From NCBI RefSeq assembly GCF_001042615.1, contig NZ_AP012327.1, positions 868,001 through 932,000 on the forward strand: a stretch of DNA of 64,000 nucleotides, read 5' to 3'. The notes under the pieces were generated by a model. The model made no database searches, had not been told where the DNA came from, and worked only from the letters and a program-made list of their open reading frames with translations. The position numbers were made by a program, and so were the translations under genes. This DNA comes from Bifidobacterium catenulatum subsp. kashiwanohense JCM 15439 = DSM 21854. GTDB lineage: Bacteria > Actinomycetota > Actinomycetes > Actinomycetales > Bifidobacteriaceae. Below, one piece after another: positions 37,737-47,630 of the stretch (positions are counted from its first letter, which is position 1; each line of letters starts with the position of its first letter).

Positions 37737-39992
37737 TCAGAGTTCCGGCTTCAAGAATACTGCGCCTAGTGCCGGAACGGTGATCTTTGCGGACCAATCT
37801 CGTGAATGATACTCGCCTTCGACTGCTTCGACCGTGCCATTATGAATGCCGGAGCCGCCGTAGATCTCGTCGTCCGTGGTCAGCACTTCCGTCCATTTTC
37901 CGCCCTTGGTGAGCGGCACCTGATAGTCGGACCAGGCCTCGCCGGAGAAGTTCACGATGGCGACCATCTGCTCGCCATCCTTGCCGATACGCACGAAGCT
38001 GAGCGTGTTGTGGTCGGCGTCATCGCTGGTGAGCCACTGGAAGCCTGCGGGATCGAAATCCTGGCTCCACAATGCCGGCGATGTCTTGTACAGCTCGTTC
38101 AGGTCGGCGACAAGCTTCTGCACGCCCTGATGATCGGGCCATTCAAGGGCATCCCAGTCGATGGAGCCGTCGTGGTCCCACTCGCCATACTGAGCGATTT
38201 CATTGCCCATGAAGGTGAGGTTCTTGCCTGGATGAGCCCACTGGTAGGCGAACAGCGCACGGACACCGGCATACTTCTGCCAATCGTTGCCCGGCATCTT
38301 GCCAAACACGGAACCCTTGCCGTACACAACTTCATCATGGCTGATCGGCAACACATAGTGTTCCGAATAGGCGTACACCATGGAGAAGGTGATCTCGTTG
38401 TGGTGCCATTTGCGGTTGATCGGCTCCTCATGCAGGTACTGCAGGGTGTCGTGCATCCAGCCCATGTTCCACTTGAGGCCGAATCCCAAGCCGCCTGCGT
38501 CGGTCGGCGCGGTGATGCCCGGGTATGCCGTGGATTCCTCGGCGATCATCATGATCCCCGGATTGTTCTTGTATGCCGTGGCGTTGGCTTCCTTGAGGAA
38601 GTCGATGGCCTCGAGATTCTCGCGGCCCCCGTAGATGTTCGGATGCCACTGGCCGGCCTCGCGGCTGTAATCCAAGTACAGCATGGAGGAGACCGCGTCC
38701 ACGCGGAGAGCGTCGATATGGAATTCATCCAGCCAGAAGCAGGCGTTGGCCACTAGGAAGTTGCGCACCTCGCGGCGCCCGAAATTGAACACGTACGTGC
38801 CCCAATCTGGGTGCTCGCCACGCGTCGGATCCGGATCCTCGTACAGCGGCGTGCCATCGAAGCGACCCAGTGCGAACGCATCTTTCGGGAAGTGGGCCGG
38901 AACCCAATCCATAATCACGCCGATGCCGGCTTCGTGCAGTTTCTCAACGAGATACTTGAAGTCGTCCGGACCTCCCAAACGTGAATCAATCGCGTAGTAA
39001 CCGGTTACCTGATAGCCCCAAGAGCCAGAGAACGGATGCTCCGCCAGCGGCATGAACTCCACGTGCGTGAAGCCTTCCTTCTGCACGTAGGGAACCAGCT
39101 TGTCGGCGAGTTCGCGGTAGTCGTTCACGTCCTTGCGCCAGCTGGAGGCATTCACCTCGTAGATGCTGACAGGGCCGTTATGTGGGTCTTTGGCCGCACG
39201 CTCGGCTAGCCAATCGGCGTCATTCCACTCATGGGTGGACTCGACCACGATGGATCCGGTACGCGGCGGAATCTCATGGGAGCGTTCCATCGGATCGGCC
39301 TTCATGGTCCACTCATTGTTGGCGTTGAGAATCTCATACTTATAGATCTCGCCAGCGCTGATGCCCGGGATGAACAGTTCCCAGATGCCGGAGGATCCGA
39401 GTTCACGCATGGCGTGGGCACGGCCATTCCAGCCGTTGAAGTCGCCGACCACGCGCACTGCGTGGGCGTTCGGAGCCCACACGGTGAACGCGGTGCCGAT
39501 CACCTGCTCGTCCTTTACGCCTTCGGAGGAACCCATCGGGTCGTCGTAGCGGAGCACATGCGCGCCAAGCGCATCCCACAGGCGCTCGTGGCGTCCTTCG
39601 CCAAACAGATACATGTCCATCTCGCCGATGGTCGGCAGATAACGATAGGAATCGTCGGAAACAACAACGGAACCGTCTTCATATTCGGTGCGAATGCGGT
39701 AATCCGGCACGCCGTAGCCATCATCGGTGGCGACAGCGGGAACGAGTGCCATGAAGACGCCATTGTATTCATGGATTGCGAGTGTTTGACCTTGTTCAGT
39801 GAGGATCGTCACGGATTTTGCCAGCGGACGCAAGACGCGGATCGTGACGACATCCGCATGCTTGCCGGAGCCGAGGTGTCCACCGAGCACCTCGTGAGGA
39901 TTGTAAAACGTACCGTTGCTTACTGCATCCAGTGTTCCCTGGGAAACAGGAACAGCAACGACATCTTCATTGATCTTGGATTCTGTAGCCAT
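37737..39992 (-). CDS. glgB: 1,4-alpha-glucan branching enzyme
   Basis: Introduces alpha-1,6 branches during glycogen synthesis; cytoplasmic GH13 enzyme with N-terminal CBM48. 751 residues. Key residues: nucleophile Asp in [12 protein letters not shown], acid/base Glu in [12 protein letters not shown], transition-state Asp in [14 protein letters not shown], and the family marker [17 protein letters not shown]. The N-terminal extension before the CBM (about 100 residues) matches the long actinobacterial type. No other glg gene is adjacent; the response regulator gene ends up 15 bases downstream. Confidence 0.96.
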   Translation of the reverse strand: MATESKINEDVVAVPVSQGTLDAVSNGTFYNPHEVLGGHLGSGKHADVVTIRVLRPLAKSVTILTEQGQTLAIHEYNGVFMALVPAVATDDGYGVPDYRIRTEYEDGSVVVSDDSYRYLPTIGEMDMYLFGEGRHERLWDALGAHVLRYDDPMGSSEGVKDEQVIGTAFTVWAPNAHAVRVVGDFNGWNGRAHAMRELGSSGIWELFIPGISAGEIYKYEILNANNEWTMKADPMERSHEIPPRTGSIVVESTHEWNDADWLAERAAKDPHNGPVSIYEVNASSWRKDVNDYRELADKLVPYVQKEGFTHVEFMPLAEHPFSGSWGYQVTGYYAIDSRLGGPDDFKYLVEKLHEAGIGVIMDWVPAHFPKDAFALGRFDGTPLYEDPDPTRGEHPDWGTYVFNFGRREVRNFLVANACFWLDEFHIDALRVDAVSSMLYLDYSREAGQWHPNIYGGRENLEAIDFLKEANATAYKNNPGIMMIAEESTAYPGITAPTDAGGLGFGLKWNMGWMHDTLQYLHEEPINRKWHHNEITFSMVYAYSEHYVLPISHDEVVYGKGSVFGKMPGNDWQKYAGVRALFAYQWAHPGKNLTFMGNEIAQYGEWDHDGSIDWDALEWPDHQGVQKLVADLNELYKTSPALWSQDFDPAGFQWLTSDDADHNTLSFVRIGKDGEQMVAIVNFSGEAWSDYQVPLTKGGKWTEVLTTDDEIYGGSGIHNGTVEAVEGEYHSRDWSAKITVPALGAVFLKPEL

Positions 39993-40066
39993 GGCAAAAG
40001 TGTAAGCACGAAATGCAAGAAAAGTGGCCCGTGTCGCGCCTATTTTTTCGTTTTTTCAAGCGTTTT

Positions 40067-40095
40067 TGGTCAAGTCCACCCCTGATGGCACAATA
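40067..40095 (+). promoter_or_regulatory. Candidate carD promoter
   Basis: TTGGTC (40067-40072), 17-base spacer, CACAAT (40090-40095), about 35 bases before the carD ATG. Confidence 0.45.
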
Positions 40096-40130
40096 ATTCG
40101 GGTTTTGTGTAAGCTTTTCACGGAGGATTC

Positions 40131-40727
40131 ATGGGTTACAAGGTCGGCGACATGGTCGTCTATCCACGTCACGGCGCTGCGAAGGTGGAGGCCATCACCG
40201 AACGGACAGTCAAGGGAATCACCCGCGAATATCTGCAGCTGTCGGTGCTTTCGTCTGACGGTCTGGTCATCAACGTTCCGGTCGACAATGCTAAGAAAGT
40301 TGGCGTGCGAGACATCGTCGACGCCAACGAAGTAGCCAAAGTATTCGAGATTTTGCGTACTCCAATCATTGAGAAGGAGATGAACTGGTCTCGTCGCTAT
40401 AAGCTGAACGTCGAGAAGATCGCCACTGGCGACGTCAATAAGATCGCCGAAGTGGTGCGCGATCTCGCTCAGCGTGATGTCGACGAGCATGGTCTGTCCG
40501 CAGGTGAGAAGCGTATGCTTACCAAGGCCCGCAGCATTCTGACCTCGGAGATTTCCCTGTCTGAAAAACTCGATGAAGCCGAAGCCCAGCGTCTGCTGGA
40601 TGTGAACCTCGGATATGAGCCTGCTCAGCCTGGCGATGAGAAACATCATACCGAGGCTCCTGAGGAAGCCGCTACGGATACGTTGGCTCGAGTCGAAGCC
40701 GAAGGTAAGAAGTCTAAGAAGAAGTAA
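40131..40727 (+). CDS. carD: CarD family transcription regulator
   Basis: RNA-polymerase-binding factor that stabilises open promoter complexes in actinobacteria. 198 residues: N-terminal Tudor-like domain ([20 protein letters not shown]), helical DNA-binding domain with the conserved Trp in EMNWSRRYK, and [10 protein letters not shown]...[16 protein letters not shown]. About 40 extra C-terminal residues, acidic then KKSKKK, exceed the mycobacterial form. GGAGG sits before the ATG. ispF starts 9 bases later, a conserved carD-isp pairing. Confidence 0.95.
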   Translation: MGYKVGDMVVYPRHGAAKVEAITERTVKGITREYLQLSVLSSDGLVINVPVDNAKKVGVRDIVDANEVAKVFEILRTPIIEKEMNWSRRYKLNVEKIATGDVNKIAEVVRDLAQRDVDEHGLSAGEKRMLTKARSILTSEISLSEKLDEAEAQRLLDVNLGYEPAQPGDEKHHTEAPEEAATDTLARVEAEGKKSKKK

Positions 40728-40736
40728 GGCGTTTTC

Positions 40737-41222
40737 ATGCGTATCGGTCAGGGTTTTGACGCTCATCGATTCGCATCCCGTGATGCAGGCAAGCCGTTGT
40801 GGCTTGCCTGTTTGCGTTGGGATGGCGATGGTATCGAGGGTGATTCGGATGGCGACGTCGTGGCACATGCGTTGATTGACGCATTGCTTTCTGCAGCGCG
40901 TCTTGGCGATATCGGCACTTTGTTCGGTGTCGGCTCGCAGTCCGACGGCGCCGGCAAACATGGTGTCGAGATGCTGCGGACTACGGTCGACTATCTGAAC
41001 GAACATGGCATGAGGCCGTCGAGCGCCAGTGTGGTCGTGATCGCCAATCGGCCGAAAATCGGTAAACGTAGGGAAGAGGCCGAGCGGGCGTTGTCCGAGG
41101 CTGTGGGCTGTGACGTGTCGTTAACCGCCACCACTACGGATGGTATGGGATTCACCGGTTCCGGCGAAGGCGTCGCCGCAATCGCCAATGCTTTGGTCGA
41201 GCCGGTACGTCAGGAAGCCTGA
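40737..41222 (+). CDS. ispF: 2-C-methyl-D-erythritol 2,4-cyclodiphosphate synthase
   Basis: MEP-pathway enzyme forming the cyclic diphosphate on the way to isoprenoids; zinc- and CDP-dependent trimer. 161 residues. IGQGFDAHRF supplies the Asp and His zinc ligands, GDSDGDVVAHALIDALLSAARLGDIG corresponds to the second metal and loop region (here EGDSDGDV), and TATTTDGMGFTGSGEGVAAIA the nucleotide site. Normal length. The usual ispD partner is not in the window. Confidence 0.92.
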   Translation: MRIGQGFDAHRFASRDAGKPLWLACLRWDGDGIEGDSDGDVVAHALIDALLSAARLGDIGTLFGVGSQSDGAGKHGVEMLRTTVDYLNEHGMRPSSASVVVIANRPKIGKRREEAERALSEAVGCDVSLTATTTDGMGFTGSGEGVAAIANALVEPVRQEA

Positions 41223-41246
41223 GTTCTTTTCCTTACGGCTGTTTCG

Positions 41247-42083
41247 TTATTTCCTTTTGAAGGACTCAACCGCTTTCGCAATCGTCCAGAACAGCGTTGA
41301 AATCGTTACAATAATGAAGCTTGGGGGAGCTGGGAACATGGTGGAAAGCACCAGTCCTCCCCAAATCGAAATCAGGCAGATTACCGTGGCGACGACCATC
41401 GCCTTGAATGGTGAGCGGGCAATGATGTTGGCGGTGGCGGCGGGAGTGATCACCAATGCGAAAATCAACAATGTGCCAACTGCTGGAACTGCAATTGTGA
41501 TGACGCCGGCCATAATCGCCATAAAACAGATATTCATAAAACCGACGGGCACGCCTTTTGCCTGCGCTACCTGCTCATCGAGCGAACTAAATAACAATGG
41601 ACGATAAATAACGGCCAGAACCGCCAACAGCAGCACATCGAAAATCGCAAAGCCAATGATCTGACCGTCGGTAATCGTCAGAATCGATCCGAACAAAATC
41701 GACTGCATCTGTTGTGAGGCCGAACTTGACATACGTGCGAAAAACAAGCCAAGGCCGGTGGCGAAGGCGAGCACGGTTCCAGTGGCGATCTCACGTTGTG
41801 AAGCCTTCTTGCCGAGCGCACCGATCACCAGTGCTCCGCCGAGAGCGAACACGCCAAGACCTGCGGAAACAGGCAGGCCGAGCAATACGGCTCCGGTGGC
41901 GCCTGGCAGTCCGATATGCGCTAAGGCGTGGGCTGCGAACGTGGAATGTCTGGCGATGGTGAAATAACCCATCACGCCGGCCGCCAATGCGATGCACAGG
42001 CCGGCAAGAAACGCGTTCGTCATGAATGGGGCGTTGAGCGTGGAAACCCAATCCGGGTCGAAAGCGAATATGGTGCCGTCCAT
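41247..42083 (-). CDS. Metal ABC transporter permease (ZnuB/MntB family)
   Basis: Membrane channel of a zinc- or manganese-type uptake system, 278 residues and about 8-9 helices. Family signatures: TNAFLAGLCIALAAGVMGYFTIARHSTFAAHALAHIGLPGATGAVLLG (start of the ABC-3 domain), and AVGTLLIFALVITPAATANIIARSPF. The gene begins 2 bases after the ATPase stop, so the two are coupled. Confidence 0.93.
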   Translation of the reverse strand: MDGTIFAFDPDWVSTLNAPFMTNAFLAGLCIALAAGVMGYFTIARHSTFAAHALAHIGLPGATGAVLLGLPVSAGLGVFALGGALVIGALGKKASQREIATGTVLAFATGLGLFFARMSSSASQQMQSILFGSILTITDGQIIGFAIFDVLLLAVLAVIYRPLLFSSLDEQVAQAKGVPVGFMNICFMAIMAGVITIAVPAVGTLLIFALVITPAATANIIARSPFKAMVVATVICLISIWGGLVLSTMFPAPPSFIIVTISTLFWTIAKAVESFKRK

Positions 42084-42085
42084 GC

Positions 42086-42949
42086 TCAGTCCTCCTGCGT
42101 GGTGTGGCTGTGATGGTGAAATTGCGCGATTTCTTCTGGAGCATGCGCATCGATGCTCATGTTTTCAGGCTCGTCCTCGCTTGGCGTCACGAACATATCT
42201 CCCTGCGGAGTGGTGACCACCTGTACGGTCGTGCCATACAAATGCGTGAGTAGATGGGAATCCAGCACCTCATTCATGCCTGCATAGTGCGGATGCCCGT
42301 CAAGCAGATAGACGGCTCCGGTAAGGATCGGCAGCAACATGTTGAGATCGTGCGCCACCACCTGAATGGTCATGCCGAGCTCGCGGTTGAGTTTGGCGAG
42401 CACATGCACGGTGGCGCGTTGGCTTGCCAAATCAAGATTGGCGAGGGGTTCGTCGAGCATCAGCAGTTTTGGATCATCCACGAGCGCCTGCGCGATGGCG
42501 ACCCTTTGGCGCAGTCCGCCCGAAAGCTCGGACAGGCGGTAGTTCGCTTTGTCTCGCAGGCCGACGAAGTCCATGGCCTTGCGGGCCTTGTCTCGAAGTG
42601 CTTTGGTGACGGGATGGATGCCGAATTTGGTGCCCGTCAGGCCGAGGAGCACTGACTGTTCCGCGGTGATGTTCGATTCGATGTCGGAAGCGTAGCTTTG
42701 CGGCACATAGCCGATGCGGCTGTTCGCGGAACCTGCAGGCTGGCCGAGCACCTTGATGCTGCCGTGCGCGGTCGGGATCAGTCCCAGCTCGGCCTTCATC
42801 ATCGTGGTCTTGCCGGCGCCGTTGGTGCCGACGATTGCGGTTACCGAGCCTTGCGGAATGCTGAACGTGCCATGTTGCCAGATGACGCGATCGCCTCGCT
42901 TGACGCAGGCGTCATCGAATTCGATGCAGGCATGTGTCTCGTCGTGCAT
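42086..42949 (-). CDS. Metal ABC transporter ATP-binding protein (ZnuC/MntA type)
   Basis: Energises the adjacent permease. 287 residues: Walker A GTNGAGKTTM, Q loop YVPQSYASD, signature LSGGLRQRVAIAQAL, Walker B LLMLDEPLANLD, and H-loop VVAHDLN. A C-terminal extension contains Glu and His-rich EEIAQFHHHSHTTQED, a possible metal-binding tail. ATG 42949 has AAGGAGAAG upstream on the minus strand. A Zur/Fur-type palindrome lies 45 bases upstream. Confidence 0.93.
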   Translation of the reverse strand: MHDETHACIEFDDACVKRGDRVIWQHGTFSIPQGSVTAIVGTNGAGKTTMMKAELGLIPTAHGSIKVLGQPAGSANSRIGYVPQSYASDIESNITAEQSVLLGLTGTKFGIHPVTKALRDKARKAMDFVGLRDKANYRLSELSGGLRQRVAIAQALVDDPKLLMLDEPLANLDLASQRATVHVLAKLNRELGMTIQVVAHDLNMLLPILTGAVYLLDGHPHYAGMNEVLDSHLLTHLYGTTVQVVTTPQGDMFVTPSEDEPENMSIDAHAPEEIAQFHHHSHTTQED

Positions 42950-42993
42950 GGCTTCTCCTTGGTTTGAATGTACGTACATACTCGCAAATGGTG

Positions 42994-43010
42994 TTGACAA
43001 TCATTCTCAA
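42994..43010. promoter_or_regulatory. Zur/Fur-family operator upstream of the metal ABC ATPase gene
   Basis: TTGACAATCATTCTCAA is a 17-bp near-palindrome matching TGAnAATnATTnTCA, the shape of zinc-uptake-regulator boxes. Located 45 bases before the minus-strand ATG, it should repress the ATPase-permease pair when metal is plentiful. Confidence 0.7.
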
Positions 43011-43088
43011 TAAGGGAGATGCAGGCCAGCATCCAAAGCGACTCGTTGAAGAAATCCCAAGACGATGTCAGAAACCTTCATAAGCAAG

Positions 43089-43132
43089 AAAAAAGACCGT
43101 CTCATGTTCGATCGAACGGTGAAACGGTCTTT
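43089..43132 (-). terminator. Intrinsic terminator after the metal-binding lipoprotein gene
   Basis: AAAGACCGT (43092-43100) pairs with ACGGTCTTT (43124-43132). On the minus strand the stem is followed by a T run (A at 43089-43094), so the lipoprotein transcript ends before the ATPase gene. Confidence 0.85.
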
Positions 43133-43150
43133 GAAGATGATGTTGAAGGG

Positions 43151-44218
43151 TTATTTTCTCGGATTTGGCTGCGGGGCGTCGTTTGATTCATCATTCGATT
43201 CATTCGCCGTTTGCGAATCGTCGGCAGCGGAGGAATTCGCAGGATCCGTCGAATCCGTACTTCCCGAGTCGGCGTTGGATTGCTCGGCGAACATGTCGTT
43301 CAGCGAGAGGATGAGTGATCTGATCCACGATGTCAGGCTTTTGCAGTCGGAAGGCATCTGTTCGCTGATGTCAAGTACGGGAACATCAGATCTGTAAGCG
43401 GTGCCGGTCAGCGTGTTCGTGGCGTCGCTTGCGGATTGCGTGTCGTTGATAAGCACGTCGACCTTATGTTTTTCCAGCAATTCCTGGAATTCCTGAAGAT
43501 CGTCAGGGGTTGGTTCAGAGCCTGTGCCTGTCGATTGCAGGTATCCCTCCGGCGTGTTGTCGGTGAACCCCATGTCGCTGAGCAGATAGTAGGCGACGGG
43601 TTCGGTGGCGGCATAGGAGGAGTTCTTATGTGTGTCGCTGAACGCCTTCATGTCCTTCTCTATTTTCTTTTCTCGTCTGTTCCATGCGGTGAGTTTGTTA
43701 CTGAAATACTTCTTTTGCGTGGGCATGATGCGGCTGTACGTGTCGGCCAATTCCTTGGCCATAGCGTTACGGGCGTCGCTGGAGAACCACAGATGCGGAT
43801 TGTCGCCCTCGATGGCACCGACCATCTGTGCCGCGGAAACGGAAACGGTGTCTTTGTTGAGATTCCTGACGGCCCAAGCATCGTAGCCCGCGCCATTGGA
43901 CACCGCGACCTGCGCCTGTTGAAGCTTGCCGATGTCGTCGGTCTTTGGCTCGAAATCATGCGCGTCAACATCGGTCGAAGACAGAATCGACGTGACTTTC
44001 ACGTGAACGCCGCCTATCTGCTCGGCGAGAGATCCCCACTGGTTGACCGAGGCGACCACCTCGATCGGCGTGATCTGTTCGGTCTGGGCACCGGAATCGG
44101 CGGAAGCATCATCGTTCTGCGAAGAGGATTCTCCGGAGCATGCTGTCGTGCCGAACGTCATGCAAAGCGCGAGTCCTGCGGCAAAAGCGCGTAACGAAGA
44201 ACGTTTGTGCAAGCGCAT
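43151..44218 (-). CDS. Metal-binding lipoprotein of an ABC uptake system (TroA/PsaA fold)
   Basis: Substrate-binding component, 355 residues. Signal peptide with lipobox FGTTAC, acidic linker, then the TroA-like fold. Putative ligands by eye: His in DVDAHDFEP, His in NPHLWFS, Glu in AATEPVAYYLLSDMG and Asp in VPVLDISEQMP. This His-His-Glu-Asp set is that of manganese proteins such as PsaA rather than the three-His set of ZnuA. The C-terminal 60 residues are a Ser/Asp/Asn tail. Same strand as ATPase and permease, but separated by a terminator and its own Zur-box promoter region. Confidence 0.88.
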   Translation of the reverse strand: MRLHKRSSLRAFAAGLALCMTFGTTACSGESSSQNDDASADSGAQTEQITPIEVVASVNQWGSLAEQIGGVHVKVTSILSSTDVDAHDFEPKTDDIGKLQQAQVAVSNGAGYDAWAVRNLNKDTVSVSAAQMVGAIEGDNPHLWFSSDARNAMAKELADTYSRIMPTQKKYFSNKLTAWNRREKKIEKDMKAFSDTHKNSSYAATEPVAYYLLSDMGFTDNTPEGYLQSTGTGSEPTPDDLQEFQELLEKHKVDVLINDTQSASDATNTLTGTAYRSDVPVLDISEQMPSDCKSLTSWIRSLILSLNDMFAEQSNADSGSTDSTDPANSSAADDSQTANESNDESNDAPQPNPRK

Positions 44219-44358
44219 ATCGGTTGCCCTCTTCCTGAACCGCCTTAATCGTGTTCATCTCATAAATACGTGTGCGACTTACGACTGAAACCAAGATAGC
44301 CTACGATACATGCAAATGCCAATACAACAGCAATCCAGTAAAGAGGGGAGTGGCCGGC

Positions 44359-45234
44359 ATGGCAGTGAAAATCGATGGAAAGATGGTGTCCGCGCAGGTG
44401 AAAGCGAATCTCGCCGAGCGCGTCGCGTCGTTGAAAGAGCGGGGGATTAACCCCGGCCTTGGCACCATTTTGGTTGGTTCCGATCCCGGCTCCGTCAAAT
44501 ATGTTGCTGGAAAACACACCGATTGCGCTGAAATCGGCGTGAACTCCATTCGGAAGGAGTTGCCCGCCGACGCAACGTTCGAACAGATTGCTGAAGCCGT
44601 GCAGGAACTTAACGCTGACCCTGCCTGCACGGGCTATATCGTGCAGCTGCCTTTGCCGAAAGGTATTGACGAAAACGCCATCATTGATCTGATCGACCCC
44701 AAGAAGGATGCGGATGGTATGCATCCGTACAATCTTGGCGAACTTGTGCTGCATGCGCGAGGTGACATCGCCACGCCGCTGCCGTGTACTCCGCGAGGCG
44801 TGATCGAACTACTGAATGCCTATGACATCGACTTGGACGGCAAAGAGGTCTGCGTGCTCGGTCGAGGCATCACCATCGGGCGTACGGTTGGTCTTTTGCT
44901 GACGCGCAAGGCGGTGAACGCCACGGTCACGCTGTGCCACACAGGCACCAAGGATGTGCGCAAGCATATGCGCGAGGCCGACGTCATTATTGCGGCCATG
45001 GGTTCCGCGGGCTTTGTCAAGCCGGAAGACGTCAAGGAAGGCGCGGTGCTGGTCGATGTCGGCGTTTCCCGTGTGTTTGACGAGGAGGCTGGCCGCTATC
45101 GTGTGAAAGGCGATGTTGACAAAGCCTGCTACGAGAAGGTTTCGGCATATACACCGAACCCGGGTGGTGTCGGCCCTATGACCCGTGCCATGTTGTTGGA
45201 GAATGTGGTCGAGATGGCCGAGCGTCAGCTGTAA
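44359..45234 (+). CDS. folD: Bifunctional methylenetetrahydrofolate dehydrogenase/cyclohydrolase
   Basis: Interconverts 5,10-methylene- and 10-formyl-tetrahydrofolate with NADP. 291 residues. [15 protein letters not shown] holds the catalytic Tyr and Lys. [32 protein letters not shown], and TPRGVIELL are signature segments. The dinucleotide fold starts [15 protein letters not shown], and the C-terminus reads [22 protein letters not shown] 44359 follows AGGGGAG; the longer upstream frame lacks a ribosome-binding site and overlaps the divergent promoter region. Confidence 0.96.
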   Translation: MAVKIDGKMVSAQVKANLAERVASLKERGINPGLGTILVGSDPGSVKYVAGKHTDCAEIGVNSIRKELPADATFEQIAEAVQELNADPACTGYIVQLPLPKGIDENAIIDLIDPKKDADGMHPYNLGELVLHARGDIATPLPCTPRGVIELLNAYDIDLDGKEVCVLGRGITIGRTVGLLLTRKAVNATVTLCHTGTKDVRKHMREADVIIAAMGSAGFVKPEDVKEGAVLVDVGVSRVFDEEAGRYRVKGDVDKACYEKVSAYTPNPGGVGPMTRAMLLENVVEMAERQL

Positions 45235-45267
45235 TTGCGCTTTATACACGATGTGAGATGATTTCGG

Positions 45268-45297
45268 GCGTGTCGCGTGTTGTGACACGTCTTTTTT
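45268..45297 (+). terminator. Intrinsic terminator after folD
   Basis: CGTGTC (45269-45274) with GACACG (45284-45289), then TCTTTTTT. Confidence 0.8.
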
Positions 45298-45398
45298 GTG
45301 CATGGTCCCATGTAAACTTACGCCTTGCATGTGTTACGTTGCATGCACATAATTGAAGACCGATTTTATCCACCCACTATTTGTAAGAAACCAAATTA

Positions 45399-46874
45399 AT
45401 GGCAGAGAACAATAACGAAGTCGCCAAGGTCGCCATCAACGACATCGGCACCGAAGAGGACTTCATCAAGGCAGTCGATTCCACCATCAAGAACTTCGGT
45501 GATGGTGATCTGGTCGAAGGTACCGTCGTCAAGGTCGATCATGACGAGGTCCTGCTCGACATCGGCTACAAGACTGAGGGTGTCATTCCCTCCCGCGAGC
45601 TTTCCATCAAGAAGGACGTTGATCCGGACGAAGTCGTCGAGGTCGGCGACACCATTGAGGCTCTTGTCGTCACTAAGGAAGACAAGGAAGGCCGTCTGAT
45701 TCTGTCCAAGAAGCGTGCGCAGTACGAGCGTGCTTGGGGCGACATCGAGAAGATCAAAGAAGCCGATGGCGTTGTCGAAGGCACCGTTATCGAAGCTGTC
45801 AAGGGTGGTCTCATCGTCGACATCGGTCTGCGTGGCTTCCTGCCGGCATCCCTGGTCGAAATGCGTCGCGTCCGCGACCTGTCCCCGTACATCGGCCAGA
45901 CCATCAAGGCCAAGATCCTCGAGCTCGACAAGAACCGCAACAATGTGGTGCTCTCCCGTCGCCAGTACCTCGAAGAGACCCAGTCCGAAGTTCGCGAGAC
46001 CTTCCTGTCCCAGCTCAAGAAGGGCCAGATTCGCGAAGGCGTCGTGTCCTCCATCGTCAATTTCGGCGCATTCGTTGATCTGGGCGGTGTTGACGGCCTG
46101 ATCCACGTTTCCGAGCTGTCTTGGAAGCACATCGACCACCCGTCTGAGGTTGTCAAGGTCGGCGACAAGGTCACCGTCGAGGTGCTCGACGTTGATCTCG
46201 ATCGTGAGCGCATCTCCCTGTCCCTCAAGGCCACCCAGGAAGATCCGTGGCAGCGTTTTGCTCGCACCCACGTTCCTGGCCAGATTGTCAAGGGCAAGGT
46301 CACCAAGATCGTTCAGTTCGGTGTCTTCATCTCCGTCGAAGACGGAATCGAAGGCCTCGTGCACATCTCCGAGCTGGCCAACCGCCACGTGGAGAACCCG
46401 GAGACCGTCGTCAAGCCGGGCGAAGAAGTGTTCGTCAAGGTAATCGACGTTGATCTCGATCGTCGCCGCATCTCCCTGTCCCTCAAGCAGGCCAACGATT
46501 CCGTCGATCCGGCTTCCGAGGACTTCGATCCGGCTCTGTACGGCATGCCGGCAGAGTACGACGAGCAGGGCAACTACAAGTATCCGGAAGGCTTCGACCC
46601 GGCAACCAACGAGTGGATCGCTGGTTACGAGAAGCAGCGTGAGGAGTGGGAGTCCCAGTACGCCGCCGCTCACGATCTGTGGGAGCAGCACAAGGAATTT
46701 GTGGCCAAGGAGCTCGAGAACGCTGAAGCTTCCGCCGCTGAAGATGGTCAGGCTCCGAAGGAAGAGAAGGTCGAAGAGGTATCTTCCAACTACTCCTCCG
46801 AGAACACTTCCGCCGGCACCCTCGCCGACTCCGACCAGCTTGCCGCTCTGCGCGACCAGCTGCTCGGCAAGTGA
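45399..46874 (+). CDS. rpsA: 30S ribosomal protein S1
   Basis: Ribosome-associated RNA-binding protein of 491 residues with four S1 OB-fold repeats, the actinobacterial number. Repeats begin near GDLVEGTVVKVDHDEVLLDIG, GVVEGTVIEAVKGGLIVDIG, REGVVSSIVNFGAFVDLGG and VKGKVTKIVQFGVFISVEDG, followed by an acidic tail. No Shine-Dalgarno precedes the ATG; an AT-rich leader of about 100 bases follows the folD terminator. Lack of SD is known for rpsA in other bacteria, where S1 regulates its own translation. Codon bias is that of a highly expressed gene. Confidence 0.97.
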   Translation: MAENNNEVAKVAINDIGTEEDFIKAVDSTIKNFGDGDLVEGTVVKVDHDEVLLDIGYKTEGVIPSRELSIKKDVDPDEVVEVGDTIEALVVTKEDKEGRLILSKKRAQYERAWGDIEKIKEADGVVEGTVIEAVKGGLIVDIGLRGFLPASLVEMRRVRDLSPYIGQTIKAKILELDKNRNNVVLSRRQYLEETQSEVRETFLSQLKKGQIREGVVSSIVNFGAFVDLGGVDGLIHVSELSWKHIDHPSEVVKVGDKVTVEVLDVDLDRERISLSLKATQEDPWQRFARTHVPGQIVKGKVTKIVQFGVFISVEDGIEGLVHISELANRHVENPETVVKPGEEVFVKVIDVDLDRRRISLSLKQANDSVDPASEDFDPALYGMPAEYDEQGNYKYPEGFDPATNEWIAGYEKQREEWESQYAAAHDLWEQHKEFVAKELENAEASAAEDGQAPKEEKVEEVSSNYSSENTSAGTLADSDQLAALRDQLLGK

Positions 46875-46919
46875 TTGTATCCTGAGCTAGGATTCAATCC
46901 GGCTCAGGCTAGATCTTAG

Positions 46920-46956
46920 AAAAGACCCCGTTCCTGATTCAGGTTCGGGGTCTTTT
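46920..46956 (+). terminator. Intrinsic terminator after rpsA
   Basis: 11-bp stem AAAAGACCCCG (46920-46930) with CGGGGTCTTTT (46946-46956), and an inner CCTG/CAGG. The T run is part of the stem. Confidence 0.88.
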
Positions 46957-46995
46957 CGTATGTGTATGGCAAGCGTGCATGCGAAGCGCATTACA

Positions 46996-47628
46996 ATGGC
47001 GGTTGTGGTGATTCGAATAGGATTGACCGGCGGCATAGCGGCTGGCAAAAGCACGGTATCTGCAAAGCTGCGTGAGCTTGGTGCAGTACTTGTCGATTAT
47101 GATCTGCTTGCGCGTCGAGTGGTGGAACCAGGCAGCATTGGTCTTCAGCGTATAGCGGAATGTTTCGGCTCCGATGCTTTGACCGATCGAGGCGAGCTCA
47201 ATCGAGCGTGGATGGCAGAGCATGTGTTTTCCGGCGCTGATGCGGAACGAAAACGTAAGATACTGGACAGAATCGAGCATCCACTGATTTATGAACTTGC
47301 AGTGCAACTCGAACATGAGGCTGTTGAAGCTGATTGCCAAGCAGTAGTGGTGCATGACATACCGTTACTCGCCGAAGTAATTGACAGCATTCCTTTTGAA
47401 TTCGACCATATCGTAACTGTCGAAGCGCCTGAACAGGTGAGGGTCAGCAGAATGATGACAACGCGAGGCATGAGCGAAAGCCAGGCATGGAATCGTGTGA
47501 ACCATCAATCCAGCGTGGAACAGCGTCTTGCCATTGCCGATGAGGTCATCGATTCCACACAGCCATTGGAACAAATGTTCGAGCATATTGATATGCTAAT
47601 GAAACAATGGCGCACGGAAGCGAGGTAG
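46996..47628 (+). CDS. coaE: Dephospho-CoA kinase
   Basis: Last step of coenzyme A synthesis. About 210 residues with P-loop [27 protein letters not shown], and the lid/nucleoside segment [14 protein letters not shown] 46996 overlaps a TACAAT box (46992-46997). GTG 47005 lies exactly 7 bases beyond that box and could be a leaderless start, giving [10 protein letters not shown]. uvrB starts 2 bases after the stop, the usual coaE-uvrB order of actinobacteria. Confidence 0.93.
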   Translation: MAVVVIRIGLTGGIAAGKSTVSAKLRELGAVLVDYDLLARRVVEPGSIGLQRIAECFGSDALTDRGELNRAWMAEHVFSGADAERKRKILDRIEHPLIYELAVQLEHEAVEADCQAVVVHDIPLLAEVIDSIPFEFDHIVTVEAPEQVRVSRMMTTRGMSESQAWNRVNHQSSVEQRLAIADEVIDSTQPLEQMFEHIDMLMKQWRTEAR

Positions 47629-47630
47629 GC

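Noticed and set aside
37806..38756. 316-residue plus frame opposite glgB
   Set aside because: Lies wholly within the branching enzyme coding region and is not protein-like.
45396..46691. 431-residue open frame antisense to rpsA
   Set aside because: Shadow of a highly biased gene; no start signal or domain.
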